Shown here: positions 1 through 10,005 of the stretch, one piece after another | Numbering within the stretch: the stretch's first letter is position 1 | Layout of the letters: the number at the start of each line of letters is the position of its first letter | Source: Marinobacterium zhoushanense | Lineage (GTDB): Bacteria > Pseudomonadota > Gammaproteobacteria > Pseudomonadales > Balneatricaceae | Assembly (NCBI RefSeq): GCF_014641945.1 | Contig: NZ_BMIJ01000004.1 | Span: 374,174-438,173 of the forward strand | Length of the DNA: 64,000 nt | Reading direction: 5' to 3' | Made by a program: the position numbers and the translations under genes | Notes under the pieces: model-generated | The model's input: the letters and a program-made list of their open reading frames with translations, nothing else | What the model was told of the DNA's origin: nothing | Databases searched by the model: none

Positions 1-1
1 G

Positions 2-853
2 GGCGATGCCCGGGTCGGCCAGATGCTCACCGCCCACCCCGGCATCGCCAAGGTCTCCTTCACCGGCGAATGCGGCACCGGCAAGAAGGTAATGGAAGCC
101 AGTGCGAAAACCCTGAAGTCGGTGACCATGGAGCTGGGCGGCAAATCACCGCTGATCGTGTTCGACGATGCCGACCTGACCAACGCCGTGTCCGGCGCCA
201 TGCTGGCCAACTTCTATACCCAGGGCGAGGTGTGCACCAACGGCACCCGGGTGTTCGTGCATGAGTCGCTCTACGACGCCTTCCTTGAGCAGCTGGCCGA
301 ACGCACCGCGAAACTGAAGATCGGCGACCCGATGGATATGCAGACCCAGGTCGGCGCGCTGATCTCCGAAGCCCACCTGGACAAGGTGCTCGGCTATATC
401 GACGCGGCCAAGGCCGCCGGCGCCCGCCTGCTCTGCGGTGGCCAGCGCGTGACCGAGGGCGACCTGGGCAAGGGCAACTTCGTCGCCCCCACTGTGTTCG
501 CCGACTGCACCGACGACATGCCGCAGGTGCGCGAGGAGATCTTCGGTCCGGTGATGTCGGTGCTGAAGTTCAGCTCCGAGGAGGAGGTACTCAAGCGCGC
601 CAATGATACCGACTACGGTCTGGCCGCGGGCCTGTTTACCCGCGACCTGAGCCGGGCACACCGGGTGATCGCCCAGCTGCAGGCGGGGATCTGCTGGATC
701 AACACCTGGGGCGCCTCCCCCGCCGAGATGCCGGTAGGCGGCTACAAGCTGTCCGGTATCGGCCGTGAGAACGGCGCCGAGACCCTAGCCCACTACACCC
801 AGACCAAGGCGGTGTATGTGGAACTCGGCGACATCGAGTCGCCCTACGATTAA
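2..853 (+). CDS. betB: betaine aldehyde dehydrogenase, C-terminal part (5' end outside window)
   Basis: This enzyme oxidises betaine aldehyde to glycine betaine with NAD(P)+, the second step of choline oxidation in the cytoplasm. The open frame enters from the left edge, so the N-terminal part of the Rossmann domain is missing. Visible aldehyde-dehydrogenase motifs are [10 protein letters not shown] with the general-base Glu, and GEVCTNGTR with the catalytic Cys. The C-terminal stretch with EEIFGPV and SGIGRENG is complete. The match to BetB is close throughout. The stop lies 21 bp before betA, so the two are probably co-transcribed; a betI repressor gene is expected to the left, outside the window. 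Identification is firm, the true start unseen. Confidence 0.95.
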   Translation, partial: GDARVGQMLTAHPGIAKVSFTGECGTGKKVMEASAKTLKSVTMELGGKSPLIVFDDADLTNAVSGAMLANFYTQGEVCTNGTRVFVHESLYDAFLEQLAERTAKLKIGDPMDMQTQVGALISEAHLDKVLGYIDAAKAAGARLLCGGQRVTEGDLGKGNFVAPTVFADCTDDMPQVREEIFGPVMSVLKFSSEEEVLKRANDTDYGLAAGLFTRDLSRAHRVIAQLQAGICWINTWGASPAEMPVGGYKLSGIGRENGAETLAHYTQTKAVYVELGDIESPYD

Positions 854-874
854 CCCTTAAAGCCGATCAGAGCA

Positions 875-2572
875 ATGCAACAGAGTTTTGACTACATCAT
901 CGTTGGCGCCGGTTCCGCCGGTTGTGTGTTGGCGGATCGCCTGAGTGCCGATGGACACAACAGCGTGCTATTGCTGGAAGCGGGCGGCTCCGATCGCAAC
1001 ATTTTGATCCAGATGCCGACAGCCCTCTCCTACCCGATGAGCATGCCGCGCTATGCCTGGCAGTTCGAATCCGAGCCGGAGCCCGGCCTGGATAACCGCC
1101 GCCTGCATTGTCCGCGCGGCAAGGTGCTTGGCGGCAGCTCCTCAATCAATGGCATGGTCTACGTGCGCGGCCACGGCTGCGACTTCAACGAATGGGCCGA
1201 ACAGGGCGCCGACGGCTGGAGTTACAAAAACTGCCTGCCCTACTTCAGGCGCGCCGAGACCTGGTCCGGCGGTGCCGACGCCTATCGTGGCGGCGATGGC
1301 CCTCTGGCCACCTGCAACGGCAACGAGATGTCGCTGAACCCGCTGTACCAGGCGTTCATCGATGCCGGTGAGCAGGCCGGTTATCCGAAAACCTGGGATT
1401 ACAACGGTTTCCAGCAGGAGGGTTTCGGCCCGATGCATATGACCGTCGATGACGGGGTACGCGCCTCCACCAGCCATGCTTACCTGCGCCGAGCACTTAA
1501 ACGCGACAACCTGAGCCTGATAAAAGGCGTGATGACCCGTCGTGTGCTGCTGGATGACGGCCGCGCTACCGCCGTCGAGTTCGACCACAAAGGTCATCGT
1601 TTGACGGTAACCGCCAACAAGGAGGTGATCCTCAGTGCCGGCTCCATCGGCTCGCCGCAGTTGCTGCAGCTCTCCGGCATCGGACCGGCCGAGGTTCTGA
1701 ACCAGGCGGGTGTCGAGATCAAGCATGAGCTGCCCGGCGTGGGCGAGAACCTGCAGGATCACCTGGAGGTTTATTTCCAGTACCGCTGCCAACAGCCGAT
1801 CACGCTGAACGGCAAACTGGACCTGATCAGCAAGGGGCTGATCGGCACCCGCTGGATCCTGCGCCGGGATGGCCTGGGCGCCACCAATCACTTCGAGTCC
1901 TGCGGCTTCATCCGCTCCCGGGCCGGGCTGAAGTGGCCCAATATCCAGTACCACTTCCTGCCTGCGGCGATGCGTTACGACGGCAAGAAGGCGTTCGACG
2001 GTCACGGTTTCCAGGTCCATGTGGGCCCGAACAAACCGGAGAGCCGCGGTACGGTGCACATCACCAGCGCCAACCCCAATACACCACCGGAGATCCGTTT
2101 CAACTACCTGAGCACCGAGCAGGATGTGCAGGACTGGCGCGACTGCATCCGCCTGACCCGCGAGATTCTCAATCAACCGGCGCTGGATGGCTACCGTGGC
2201 GAGGAGATCCAGCCCGGCGCCAGCATACAAACGGACGAGGAGATCGACGCCTGGGTACGCCAGAACGTGGAGAGCGCCTACCACCCCTCCTGCTCCTGCA
2301 AGATGGGCGCGGCTGACGACCCGATGGCGGTGGTCGATCCTGAGTGCAGGGTGCGCGGACTTGAGGGCCTACGCGTGGTGGATTCGTCGATCTTCCCCAC
2401 TATCACCAATGGCAACCTGAACGCACCGACGATCATGGTCGCGGAGCGGGCAGCCGATCTGATCCTCGGCCGCACACCGGAGGTCAGTGAAAGTGCCGAG
2501 ATCTGGATCGATCCGCAGTGGCAGACCCGCCAACGTCCAGAGCAACCGAAAAGAATTTACGACAATGAGTAG
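875..2572 (+). CDS. betA: choline dehydrogenase, GMC oxidoreductase
   Basis: Membrane-associated flavoprotein that oxidises choline to betaine aldehyde and passes electrons to the respiratory chain. The 565-residue product has the usual BetA length. It opens with the FAD-binding motif [15 protein letters not shown] (about residues 10-24), carries the GMC signature around [18 protein letters not shown] (about 80-98), and ends with the catalytic HPSCSCKMG segment and the [19 protein letters not shown] signature. It follows betB by 21 bp. No strong ribosome-binding site is seen before this ATG, which suggests translational coupling to betB. The downstream choXWV genes import its substrate. Confidence 0.96.
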   Translation: MQQSFDYIIVGAGSAGCVLADRLSADGHNSVLLLEAGGSDRNILIQMPTALSYPMSMPRYAWQFESEPEPGLDNRRLHCPRGKVLGGSSSINGMVYVRGHGCDFNEWAEQGADGWSYKNCLPYFRRAETWSGGADAYRGGDGPLATCNGNEMSLNPLYQAFIDAGEQAGYPKTWDYNGFQQEGFGPMHMTVDDGVRASTSHAYLRRALKRDNLSLIKGVMTRRVLLDDGRATAVEFDHKGHRLTVTANKEVILSAGSIGSPQLLQLSGIGPAEVLNQAGVEIKHELPGVGENLQDHLEVYFQYRCQQPITLNGKLDLISKGLIGTRWILRRDGLGATNHFESCGFIRSRAGLKWPNIQYHFLPAAMRYDGKKAFDGHGFQVHVGPNKPESRGTVHITSANPNTPPEIRFNYLSTEQDVQDWRDCIRLTREILNQPALDGYRGEEIQPGASIQTDEEIDAWVRQNVESAYHPSCSCKMGAADDPMAVVDPECRVRGLEGLRVVDSSIFPTITNGNLNAPTIMVAERAADLILGRTPEVSESAEIWIDPQWQTRQRPEQPKRIYDNE

Positions 2573-2785
2573 CGCCGCTCCCCGCATGAAAAAAACGCAT
2601 CCATGCGCCCGCGGCACCGCGTACAAGCTTTACATGAAAGCGCCTGAAGCTGGCACGCCTTACAAACCCAGGCAGTGACAGCGTCTTCCGCCCGCTCAGC
2701 CGAGCCGCGCTAGCCCGGCTGACCAGGCGGTGACTGGCCCCATGAAAACGGGCTTCGCTACGAGCAGAAGCCCTACCAGTAACCC

Positions 2786-2791
2786 AAGGAG
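2786..2791 (+). promoter_or_regulatory. ribosome binding site of choX
   Basis: AAGGAG lies nine bases before the ATG at 2801 and fixes that start. The 228-bp stretch between betA and this gene shows no supportable gene; it contains only short imperfect GC-rich dyads. Confidence 0.6.
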
Positions 2792-2800
2792 AATGGATAG

Positions 2801-3748
2801 ATGAACACCAAGAACCTGAGCCGAATCACCCTAAGCACCCTGCTGGGTGCCAGCCTGAGCTTCTCTGCGCTGAGCCAGGCAGACGAGTGCTCCACCGTAC
2901 GCTTCTCCGATGTCGGCTGGACCGACATCACGGCCACTACCGCGATCACCAGCGAAGTCCTTCAGGGACTGGGCTACAAAACCAAGACCCAACTGCTCTC
3001 CGTACCGGTCACCTATAGTTCCCTGGCCAATGGCGATATCGACATATTCCTCGGCAACTGGATGCCGACCATGGAGGGCGATATTGCCAAATACCGCGAC
3101 AACGGCACCGTGGAAACACTGGGGGCAAACCTTGAGGGCGCCAAATACACTCTGGCGGTGCCCAAGTATGTCTACGACGCCGGCGTCCACTCCTTTGCCG
3201 ATATTGCCAAGCATGCCGACGAGTTTGCCGGAAAGATCTACGGCATCGAGCCGGGTAACGATGGCAACCGTCTGATCCAGGATATGATCGACACCGATGC
3301 CTTCGGCCTGAAGGCGTTCGAAATCGTCGAGTCCAGCGAAGCGGGTATGATGTCACAGGTAAAGCGCGCCGTGCGCCGCGACCAGTGGATAGTGTTCCTC
3401 GGCTGGGAACCACATCCGATGAATGCCAACTTCGAACTTGCCTATCTGGAGGGCGGTGACGACTACTTCGGCCCCAACTACGGTGGCGCCACCGTATACA
3501 CCAACGTGCGCAAGGGCTACACCGATGCCTGCCCGAACGTGGGCACGCTGCTCAACAACCTGAAATTCAGCCTGGCAATGGAGAATCAGGTGATGGGGGC
3601 CATTCTGGACGATGGCAAACAGCCGGACGCCGCCGCCAAAGAGTGGCTGCAAGCCAACCCCGCGGTACTCGACGCCTGGCTTGAAGGGGTCACTACCATC
3701 GACGGCAAGAGCGGCCTGACGGCGGTGAAAAGCCACCTGAATCTCTAA
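2801..3748 (+). CDS. choX: choline ABC transporter substrate-binding protein
   Basis: Periplasmic binding protein of the OpuAC/ProX fold, 315 residues. It starts with a Sec signal peptide ending near SALSQA (about residue 27). The body has the ChoX-like hallmarks VGWTDITATTAI, DIFLGNWMPTM and the aromatic-rich WIVFLGWEPHPMN, whose Trp residues would form the aromatic box for the quaternary ammonium group. The permease and ATPase follow directly, so it is part of a ChoXWV-type importer. The closest reading is choline rather than betaine, because it sits behind betBA and the ATPase is of the ChoV type; betaine binding cannot be excluded. Confidence 0.9.
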   Translation: MNTKNLSRITLSTLLGASLSFSALSQADECSTVRFSDVGWTDITATTAITSEVLQGLGYKTKTQLLSVPVTYSSLANGDIDIFLGNWMPTMEGDIAKYRDNGTVETLGANLEGAKYTLAVPKYVYDAGVHSFADIAKHADEFAGKIYGIEPGNDGNRLIQDMIDTDAFGLKAFEIVESSEAGMMSQVKRAVRRDQWIVFLGWEPHPMNANFELAYLEGGDDYFGPNYGGATVYTNVRKGYTDACPNVGTLLNNLKFSLAMENQVMGAILDDGKQPDAAAKEWLQANPAVLDAWLEGVTTIDGKSGLTAVKSHLNL

Positions 3749-3769
3749 TCCCAAAAAGGTAGTTATATT

Positions 3770-4615
3770 ATGGATTGGTTAACCGACCATAAGATACCGC
3801 TGGGCAGATGGATGGAGTCGTTTGTCGATTGGTTGACGCTGAATGCGGCCGGGTTCTTCGACGCGATCTCCTTTTCACTGGAGTGGGTGATTCTGTCACT
3901 GGTCGATCTGTTTCTCTGGTTCCCTGCCTGGTTCATTATCGCCTTCGTTGCGGCACTGGCCTGGGGGCTGCACCGGAAAGTCCCGTTGGCGGTGTTCAGC
4001 GCGGTTGCCCTGCTGCTGATCCTGAACCTGGGTTACTGGACCGAGATGATCGAAACGCTGGTACTGGTACTCACCGCCACGGCGCTATCGATCCTGTTCG
4101 GCATACCGCTGGGGATCCTCGCCGCCCATCGGCGCTGGGTCTATACCTTGCTGCGGCCGATCCTGGACCTGATGCAGACCATCCCCACCTTCGTCTACCT
4201 GATCCCGACGCTAGTGCTGTTCGGCCTCGGTGTGGTACCGGGGCTGATCTCCACCATCATCTTTGCCATCGCTGCGCCGATCCGCCTGACCTATCTGGGT
4301 ATCAGCCGGGTACCGGAGGAGCTGATCGAGGCTGGCAAAGCGTTCGGCGCCAGCCCTGGCAAACTGCTGTTCAAGGTGGAGCTTCCAGCTGCGATGCCCA
4401 GCATCATGGCCGGCGTCACCCAGTGCATCATGCTGTCGCTGTCGATGGTGGTAATCGCCGCACTGGTCGGTGCCGACGGCCTCGGCAAACCGGTAATACG
4501 CGCTCTGAACACCGTCAACATCTCTCAGGGCTTCGAAGCGGGCCTGGCAATCGTCCTGGTGGCGATCATTTTGGACCGCATATGCAAGAAACCGGGCAGC
4601 TCGGAGGAGGTCTGA
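3770..4615 (+). CDS. choW: choline ABC transporter permease
   Basis: Inner-membrane permease of 281 residues with about six to seven hydrophobic segments, in the ProW/OpuAB family. The coupling loop is visible as the EAGKAFGASPGKLLFKVELP stretch (about residues 185-204), followed by the LSLSMVVIAALVGADGLG helix typical of this family. It lies 21 bp after choX and its stop is next to the choV start, so the three genes form one transcription unit. Confidence 0.93.
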   Translation: MDWLTDHKIPLGRWMESFVDWLTLNAAGFFDAISFSLEWVILSLVDLFLWFPAWFIIAFVAALAWGLHRKVPLAVFSAVALLLILNLGYWTEMIETLVLVLTATALSILFGIPLGILAAHRRWVYTLLRPILDLMQTIPTFVYLIPTLVLFGLGVVPGLISTIIFAIAAPIRLTYLGISRVPEELIEAGKAFGASPGKLLFKVELPAAMPSIMAGVTQCIMLSLSMVVIAALVGADGLGKPVIRALNTVNISQGFEAGLAIVLVAIILDRICKKPGSSEEV

Positions 4616-4616
4616 C

Positions 4617-5822
4617 ATGGCAGCAGTCGACATCAAAAACCTGGACGTGGTATTCGGCCGGAACCAGAAACAAACACTGGCTCTGATGGACAGGGGGCTG
4701 TCGCGGCAGGAGATTCTGGACCAGACCGGAGACGTGGTCGGCGTTCAGGGCGCCTCGCTGAGCGTAAAACAGGGCGAGATATGCGTTCTGATGGGCCTCT
4801 CCGGTTCCGGAAAATCTAGCCTGCTACGCGCCGTCAACGGCCTAAACCGGATCTCGCGCGGCAGCCTCGAGGTGCAGGATGGCGAGCGCATGGTTGACCT
4901 GGCTCACTGCGATGCAGCAACGCTGCGCCACCTGCGCAGTCAGCGTATCTCCATGGTGTTCCAGAAGTTCGCACTGATGCCCTGGCTCAGCGTGCTCGAT
5001 AACGTGGCCTTCGGGCTTGAGATGCAAAACGTGGGTAAGCGCGAGCGGCGCCAGCGCGCCATAGAGAAGCTGGAGATGGTGGGCCTCGCCGACTGGCACG
5101 ACAAGCAGCCCCATGAGCTCTCCGGCGGCATGCAGCAGCGCGTGGGCCTGGCCCGCGCCTTCGCCATGGACAGCGACATCCTGCTGATGGACGAGCCGTT
5201 CTCGGCGCTGGACCCGTTGATCCGTTCCCAGCTCCAGGATGAGCTGATCGCGCTGCAGCGCAAGCTCAACAAGACGATCCTGTTCGTCAGCCACGACCTG
5301 GACGAAGCGCTGAAGATCGGCACCCATATCGCGATCATGGAGTCGGCGCGCATCATCCAGCACGGCAAGCCGGAGGATATCGTGCTCAACCCCAGCACCG
5401 CGTACGTGCAGGATTTTGTCGCCCATACCAACCCGCTCAACGTACTGCGCGGACGCTCACTGATGACCGGCATCGGCGCGCTGCAACTGGAGGGGGCAAG
5501 CCTGTTGCTTAACGCCCATGACCAGAGCCGTATCGAGCTGGACAACGGCAAACCGGTGTCGGCGCACCGCGGTGGACAGCGACTCGATCTGCTGGAGTGG
5601 CAGGAGGGACAGCCTTTGGACGCGGTGGGCGACAACATGGTGGTGATCACCAGCCCCGAGGTCTCGATGCGCAGCGCCATCGAGCTGCGCTATCGCAGCG
5701 GCCTGCCGGTGCTGCTGCGCGAAGGTGGACAGCTGGTCGGCATTCTGTCGGACCGGGACTTCTACCACGCCCTGCTGGGCAAACACTTCACCCAGGAACC
5801 GGCACACGCCGAAGTCGCCTGA
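4617..5822 (+). CDS. choV: choline ABC transporter ATP-binding protein
   Basis: ATPase of 401 residues that powers the ChoXWV importer on the inner face of the membrane. The insert before the Walker A region (ALMDRGLSRQEILDQTG) is characteristic of ChoV/ProV proteins. Walker A is GLSGSGKSS (residues 60-68), the signature is ELSGGMQQRVGLARAF, Walker B is ILLMDEPFSALD, and the switch His is in FVSHDLDEA. The C-terminal ~120 residues form a CBS-like regulatory region, which in related osmolyte importers responds to ionic strength. The start follows a GGAGGT ribosome-binding site inside the end of choW. Confidence 0.94.
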   Translation: MAAVDIKNLDVVFGRNQKQTLALMDRGLSRQEILDQTGDVVGVQGASLSVKQGEICVLMGLSGSGKSSLLRAVNGLNRISRGSLEVQDGERMVDLAHCDAATLRHLRSQRISMVFQKFALMPWLSVLDNVAFGLEMQNVGKRERRQRAIEKLEMVGLADWHDKQPHELSGGMQQRVGLARAFAMDSDILLMDEPFSALDPLIRSQLQDELIALQRKLNKTILFVSHDLDEALKIGTHIAIMESARIIQHGKPEDIVLNPSTAYVQDFVAHTNPLNVLRGRSLMTGIGALQLEGASLLLNAHDQSRIELDNGKPVSAHRGGQRLDLLEWQEGQPLDAVGDNMVVITSPEVSMRSAIELRYRSGLPVLLREGGQLVGILSDRDFYHALLGKHFTQEPAHAEVA

Positions 5823-5849
5823 GCCAGCTCATTTCCGAGCAGAAGAAGC

Positions 5850-5885
5850 AAAAAAGGCCGATCCAGTAATGGATCGGCCTTTTTT
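5850..5885 (+). terminator. rho-independent terminator of choXWV
   Basis: Perfect stem GGCCGATCC / GGATCGGCC with a 6-base loop, flanked by six A on the left and six T on the right, 28 bp after the choV stop. The A-run makes it usable from both strands. Confidence 0.92.
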
Positions 5886-6180
5886 GCTGGCAGTGTAAAC
5901 CGGCAATAGCTTCCGCCTACGTCAGCCCCTCCCAGTACTATAAACACACTACTTCCTCCTAGAGACAGCGCCTTAAGCACAGGCAAGGTCGCTGACAGCA
6001 AATCCCCCAAAGCGCTTTACCTATATACCTTGGTGTTGCGCCAGCTGTTCGAAAGCGACGCAGCGCCGGAGTATGAAAATCCCTGAGCAGCAGCCAGCAA
6101 CTTCCACTGCTTGCCGGGCGGATTACAAACGATCCTGTACGATCCGGCCACATAATAATCACAACAAGGAGTTTGCCTAT
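5886..6180 (+). other. intergenic region before the orphan proX
   Basis: 295 bp without a supportable gene. It separates the choV terminator from the proX start, so proX probably has its own promoter here. AAGGAG at about 6168-6173 is its ribosome-binding site. An in-frame upstream ATG at 6073 would add 36 residues of low-complexity sequence before the signal peptide and is not credible. Confidence 0.5.
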
Positions 6181-7209
6181 ATGCGCACCCGACTAACCCC
6201 GCTATGCAAACAGGTGTACACGCTGACGACTATCGCCACGATCACGACAGCAACTCTGGCTGCCAGTGTTCAGGCCGAGACCCTGCCCGGCAACGGCAAC
6301 GGCAACAGGGTCACCCCAATCTTCTCGAATGTTGCCGAAGAGCGCTTCCGCGGCGAAGTGGCGATCGCTGGCCTGACAGAACTGGGTTACGACGTAACTG
6401 ACCCCAAAGAGACCGACTATGCCAACATGATGGCATCGCTCTCCTCCGGTGCAGCCGACTTCAACGTACATCTCTGGGACAGACTGCACGATAACTTCTA
6501 CCAGCAAGCGGGTGGCGAGGGTACGCTACTCAAGGCCGGCAGCGTTATTCCCGGGGTACTGCAGGGCTACCTGATCGACAAGAAAACCGCCGAGCAATAT
6601 GGCATCAGCTCTCTGCAAGACCTCAAGCAACCCGAGATCGCTAAGCTGTTCGACAATGATGGCGATGGCAAGGCGGACCTGACCGGATGCAACCCCGGCT
6701 GGGGATGCGAGCAGGTGATCAATCACCACCTCAAGGCGTACGGTCTCGAGGATAGCGTCACCCACCACCGTGGCCCCTACTTCGAACTGATGGCCGACAC
6801 CATTGCGCGCTATCACGAAGGCCAACCGGTGCTCTACTACACCTGGGTACCGCAATGGATCGCCGGCGTGCTGGTTGAAGGCAAAGATGTCCTGTGGCTT
6901 GAGGTTCCATTCACCAGTCTGCCGGATGGCAACAATGATGTGCTGACCAGCTACAAGGGCAAAAACCTCGGCTTTGCGGTCGATGAAGTGATGTCCGTGG
7001 TAAACCTGAACTTCGCCAAAACGCACTCACCAGCGATGATCTTCCTGTCCCAGCTTCAGATCTCGGCCGGCGACGAAAGCAGCCAGAACCTGAAGATGAA
7101 AAATGGCGAGGATTCGATCGACGATATCAAGCGCCATGCCCAGGAGTGGGTCTCGGCACACCGTGACCAGTTTGACGCCTGGCTGAACCGGGCACGCGCC
7201 GGAAAGTAA
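6181..7209 (+). CDS. proX: glycine betaine/proline-betaine binding protein, ProX type (orphan)
   Basis: Periplasmic binding protein of 342 residues, strongly similar to enterobacterial ProX: [11 protein letters not shown]-like, [20 protein letters not shown]-like and [8 protein letters not shown]-like stretches are all present. Three Trp residues, in [17 protein letters not shown] and YYTWVPQW, match the positions of the betaine-caging Trp residues in E. coli ProX. The start at 6181 has an AAGGAG site and yields a clear signal peptide ending near VQAE. No ProV or ProW is adjacent, and the gene is closed by its own terminator. It may feed another permease or the choWV pair. Confidence 0.93.
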   Translation: [342 protein letters not shown]

Positions 7210-7224
7210 CGTAAGTGCTGAAAC

Positions 7225-7256
7225 AAAAAAGCCGATCCTCACGGATCGGCTTTTTT
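7225..7256. terminator. bidirectional terminator between proX and gbcB
   Basis: Stem GCCGATCC / GGATCGGC with a 4-base loop, six A before and six T after. It serves proX on the plus strand and gbcB on the minus strand. Its stem is nearly identical to the one after choV at 5850-5885. Confidence 0.92.
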
Positions 7257-7279
7257 ATCTCTGCAATCTGCAGCTGGAA

Positions 7280-8410
7280 TCAGAACTCTACCACCACATT
7301 GCCCTTGGGCACGCTGCAGCAGGAGAGAAAGTAACCTTCCGCTTCATCCTCTTCGGTGATACCGCCGTTATGCGATGTCTCCACCTCACCCTCAAGGCGC
7401 TTCACCTTGCAGGTACCGCAGATACCCATACCACAAGCCTTGGGAATGTGCAGCCCCAGTTTGGCGGCTGCGGCGTGAACAGTCTCGCCCGGAGCGATAC
7501 GCACACTTTTGCCGGTAAGCGCGAACTCGACGTTCATCATATCGGCAACTTCCAGCGCTTCCGCCTCTTCCGCCGCAGTCTCCGCATCCTGCATCGCCTG
7601 CTCTTCGTCCGCCACCGGAGTAGCGCCGAACGACTCCTCGTGGTAACGACTCATATCGAAGCCCGCATCCTTAAGGATGTGCTTGACCGCATTCATGTAC
7701 GGCGTCGGGCCACAGCAGAAGATCTCACGCTCCATGAAGTCCGGCGCCATAAGATCAAGCATGGTACGGTTCAGATATCCCCGGAAACCTGCCCAGACCT
7801 CACCCAGATCATCACTGTGCTCGCAGACGATATGCATCTTGAACTCAGGTATCCGAGAGAAGATATGCTCCAACTCGCGGTGGTAGATAATGTCTTTTGG
7901 CGAACGAGCACTGTGGACAAACTCCACATCCACAGCAGCATTGGTGTCGAACAGCCAGCGAACCATGGACATCACCGGTGTGATCCCCACGCCGCCGGAC
8001 AGCATCAGCACTTTGTCGGAGGGATGATCGGTGATGTTGAACTGCCCAACCGGTCCATGCACCGCCAGCTCAGCCCCCTCGACCATATTGTCGTGCAGCC
8101 AGTTGGACACAACACCGCCCGGTGCGCGCTTGACGGTAATAGAGAAGCTGTAGGGCACCGAGGGTGAACTGGATATGGTATAGGAGCGGAAGATCTGCTC
8201 GCCTTCGATCTCCAACTCCAGAGTCACGAACTGACCGGGTTTGAAGAAGAACATGATCGGCTGCTCGGCCATGAAGCAGAAGGTCTTAACGTCCCAGGTC
8301 TCCTGAATCGCCTTGACGCAACGCACCATATGGCGACCATTACGCCAGACCTGGGTGGTCACCGGTACTGATGTCTCGCTACCGACTGTAGAAACGCTCT
8401 GATTGTTCAT
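7280..8410 (-). CDS. gbcB: glycine betaine demethylase reductase subunit
   Basis: Electron-transfer partner of the Rieske oxygenase GbcA, 376 residues. From the N-terminus it has a ferredoxin-reductase FAD domain (RSYTISSSP), an NAD domain (LMLSGGVGITPV and FCCGPTPYM), an acidic linker rich in Glu and Ala, and a C-terminal plant-type [2Fe-2S] domain with C-x4-C-x2-C (CGMGICGTC) and a distal Cys in LSCC. The ATG at 8410 is chosen because GGAAG precedes it by eight bases; the frame stays open for 29 codons upstream but lacks a site there. It is divergent from gbcA, as in Pseudomonas, where both are under GbdR. Confidence 0.94.
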   Translation of the reverse strand: MNNQSVSTVGSETSVPVTTQVWRNGRHMVRCVKAIQETWDVKTFCFMAEQPIMFFFKPGQFVTLELEIEGEQIFRSYTISSSPSVPYSFSITVKRAPGGVVSNWLHDNMVEGAELAVHGPVGQFNITDHPSDKVLMLSGGVGITPVMSMVRWLFDTNAAVDVEFVHSARSPKDIIYHRELEHIFSRIPEFKMHIVCEHSDDLGEVWAGFRGYLNRTMLDLMAPDFMEREIFCCGPTPYMNAVKHILKDAGFDMSRYHEESFGATPVADEEQAMQDAETAAEEAEALEVADMMNVEFALTGKSVRIAPGETVHAAAAKLGLHIPKACGMGICGTCKVKRLEGEVETSHNGGITEEDEAEGYFLSCCSVPKGNVVVEF

Positions 8411-8742
8411 GGCTGGCACTTCCAAAAAACGTATGTTGGGTTTGTGATCCTCGGGTGGGATCTCGTTAGGGCGAATTGTCAGTTCAACCCTCTGCAACCA
8501 CTTACCTATTCGCGACTCCGAATTGTCTTAAAATAACCAAAATTGACTATATTTGGCATACCTAGTCTTAAACAGAATTGGTCGATGTCGTGAATAGAAA
8601 AACCGATAACCCTACTCGAAGGCAGGATTAGCTCCAGACACCACCCCGACCCCAAACAGCCAAAGGGTCAAGGGTATCGGGTCGTTAAGGAAAGCAGCGC
8701 CCATAGCGGGCGTAAACCCCACATCTTTTTCGAGATACACAG
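8411..8742. promoter_or_regulatory. divergent gbcB-gbcA control region
   Basis: About 330 bp between divergent gbcB and gbcA starts, AT-rich in its middle part (8510-8600). Both promoters must lie here. A GATGTCG heptamer at 8584-8590 also occurs twice in the gbdR upstream region (50666 and 50783), which makes it a weak candidate for a shared regulator site. No gene is supported. Confidence 0.5.
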
Positions 8743-10005
8743 ATGACACAGAACGATCTGCTTAACCTCAACTACTCCAGCCTAGAACAGGCTCGCGAGG
8801 AGATGACCGGATTGCTGAAGGAGCGCAACCGCGATTACTCACTGCCGCAGCCTCTCTATAACGACCCGCACATGTTCCGTCTCGATATGGAAGAGATCTT
8901 CCAGAAAGAGTGGCTGTTCGTCGGCATGTCCAGCGAAATCCCCTCCAAGGGTGACTACTTCACCGTCGAGGTCGGCCAGAACCCGGTCCTGGTGGTACGT
9001 GGTGCCGACGGCAGCATCAACGCCTTCCACAACAGCTGCCGCCACCGCGGTTCGCGTATCTGCTCAGAGCACCGCGGCAAAGTCGCCAACCTGGTTTGCC
9101 CGTACCATCAGTGGACCTACGACACCAAGGGTAACCTGCTGTTCGCCGGTACCGAGATGGGCGACGGCTTCGACAAGCAGCAACACGGCCTGAAAAAGGC
9201 ACACTGCAAGGTCGGCGGCGGTTTCATCTATGTCTGCCTGGCCAAAGAGGTGCCGGAAGGCGACTTCGACGAGTTCCTGGCGACCCTGGACGAGTACATG
9301 GAGCCGTATGACGTTGAGAACACCAAGCTCGCCGTCGAATCCAACATGTACGAGAAAGCCAACTGGAAACTGGTAATCGAGAACAACCGCGAGTGCTACC
9401 ACTGCGAAGGCAACCACCCGGAGCTGCTCAACACCCTGCTGGAGTGGGACGATACCAACGACCCGCGTGCACCGCAGTCCTTCCTCGACTACTACGCCCG
9501 TCAGGCTGCCGAGTGGGATGCTGAAGGGATTCCGCACAAGCACAAGAGCTTCGGCGTGCGTAACCGCATTGTGCGTATGCCGCTGAAGGAAGGCACCCAG
9601 GTGATGACCATCGACGGCGAGCAGGGCTGCAACAAGCTGCTGGGTCGTATCAAGAACCGCCACCTCGGTTCCATGCGTATCCTGCACCTGCCGAACTCCT
9701 GGAACCACATGCAGAGCGATCACTTCATCGTGTTCCGCGTACTGCCGATCTCCGCTCAGGAGTCCCTGGTGACCACCAAGTGGTTTGTACACAAGGATGC
9801 CGTTGAAGGCGTGGACTACAACCCTGAGCGGCTGCGCCAGGTGTGGGACGCCACCAACGATCAGGACCGCGTACTGGGCGAAGAAAACCAGCTCGGCATC
9901 AACTCCGTCGCTTACGAGCCGGGCCCCTACTCCAAGACCTATGAGTTCGGGGTTATCAACTTCCTGGATTGGTACACCGATACCGCTCTGAAGAACCTGG
10001 GTTAA
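8743..10005 (+). CDS. gbcA: glycine betaine demethylase, Rieske oxygenase subunit
   Basis: Rieske non-heme iron oxygenase of 420 residues that demethylates glycine betaine to dimethylglycine and formaldehyde, using electrons from GbcB. The Rieske centre is C99-x-H101 and C119-x2-H122. The mononuclear iron site lies in the NNRECYHCEGNHPE segment with the two His ligands. Length and sequence are typical of GbcA. Codon use is very biased, as in highly expressed genes. It is monocistronic: a terminator follows 15 bp after the stop. Confidence 0.95.
   Translation: MTQNDLLNLNYSSLEQAREEMTGLLKERNRDYSLPQPLYNDPHMFRLDMEEIFQKEWLFVGMSSEIPSKGDYFTVEVGQNPVLVVRGADGSINAFHNSCRHRGSRICSEHRGKVANLVCPYHQWTYDTKGNLLFAGTEMGDGFDKQQHGLKKAHCKVGGGFIYVCLAKEVPEGDFDEFLATLDEYMEPYDVENTKLAVESNMYEKANWKLVIENNRECYHCEGNHPELLNTLLEWDDTNDPRAPQSFLDYYARQAAEWDAEGIPHKHKSFGVRNRIVRMPLKEGTQVMTIDGEQGCNKLLGRIKNRHLGSMRILHLPNSWNHMQSDHFIVFRVLPISAQESLVTTKWFVHKDAVEGVDYNPERLRQVWDATNDQDRVLGEENQLGINSVAYEPGPYSKTYEFGVINFLDWYTDTALKNLG

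Noticed and set aside
1142..2284. Long minus-strand reading frame opposite betA
   Set aside because: Shadow of a GC-rich coding gene; similar long antisense frames lie opposite groEL, fdsA and gbcA, none with protein-family features.
2565..2678. Possible 37-residue ORF overlapping the betA stop
   Set aside because: No ribosome-binding site, basic low-complexity product and no recognisable family; most likely chance.
6073..6180. N-terminal extension of proX
   Set aside because: It would precede the signal peptide, and the AAGGAG site supports the ATG at 6181.
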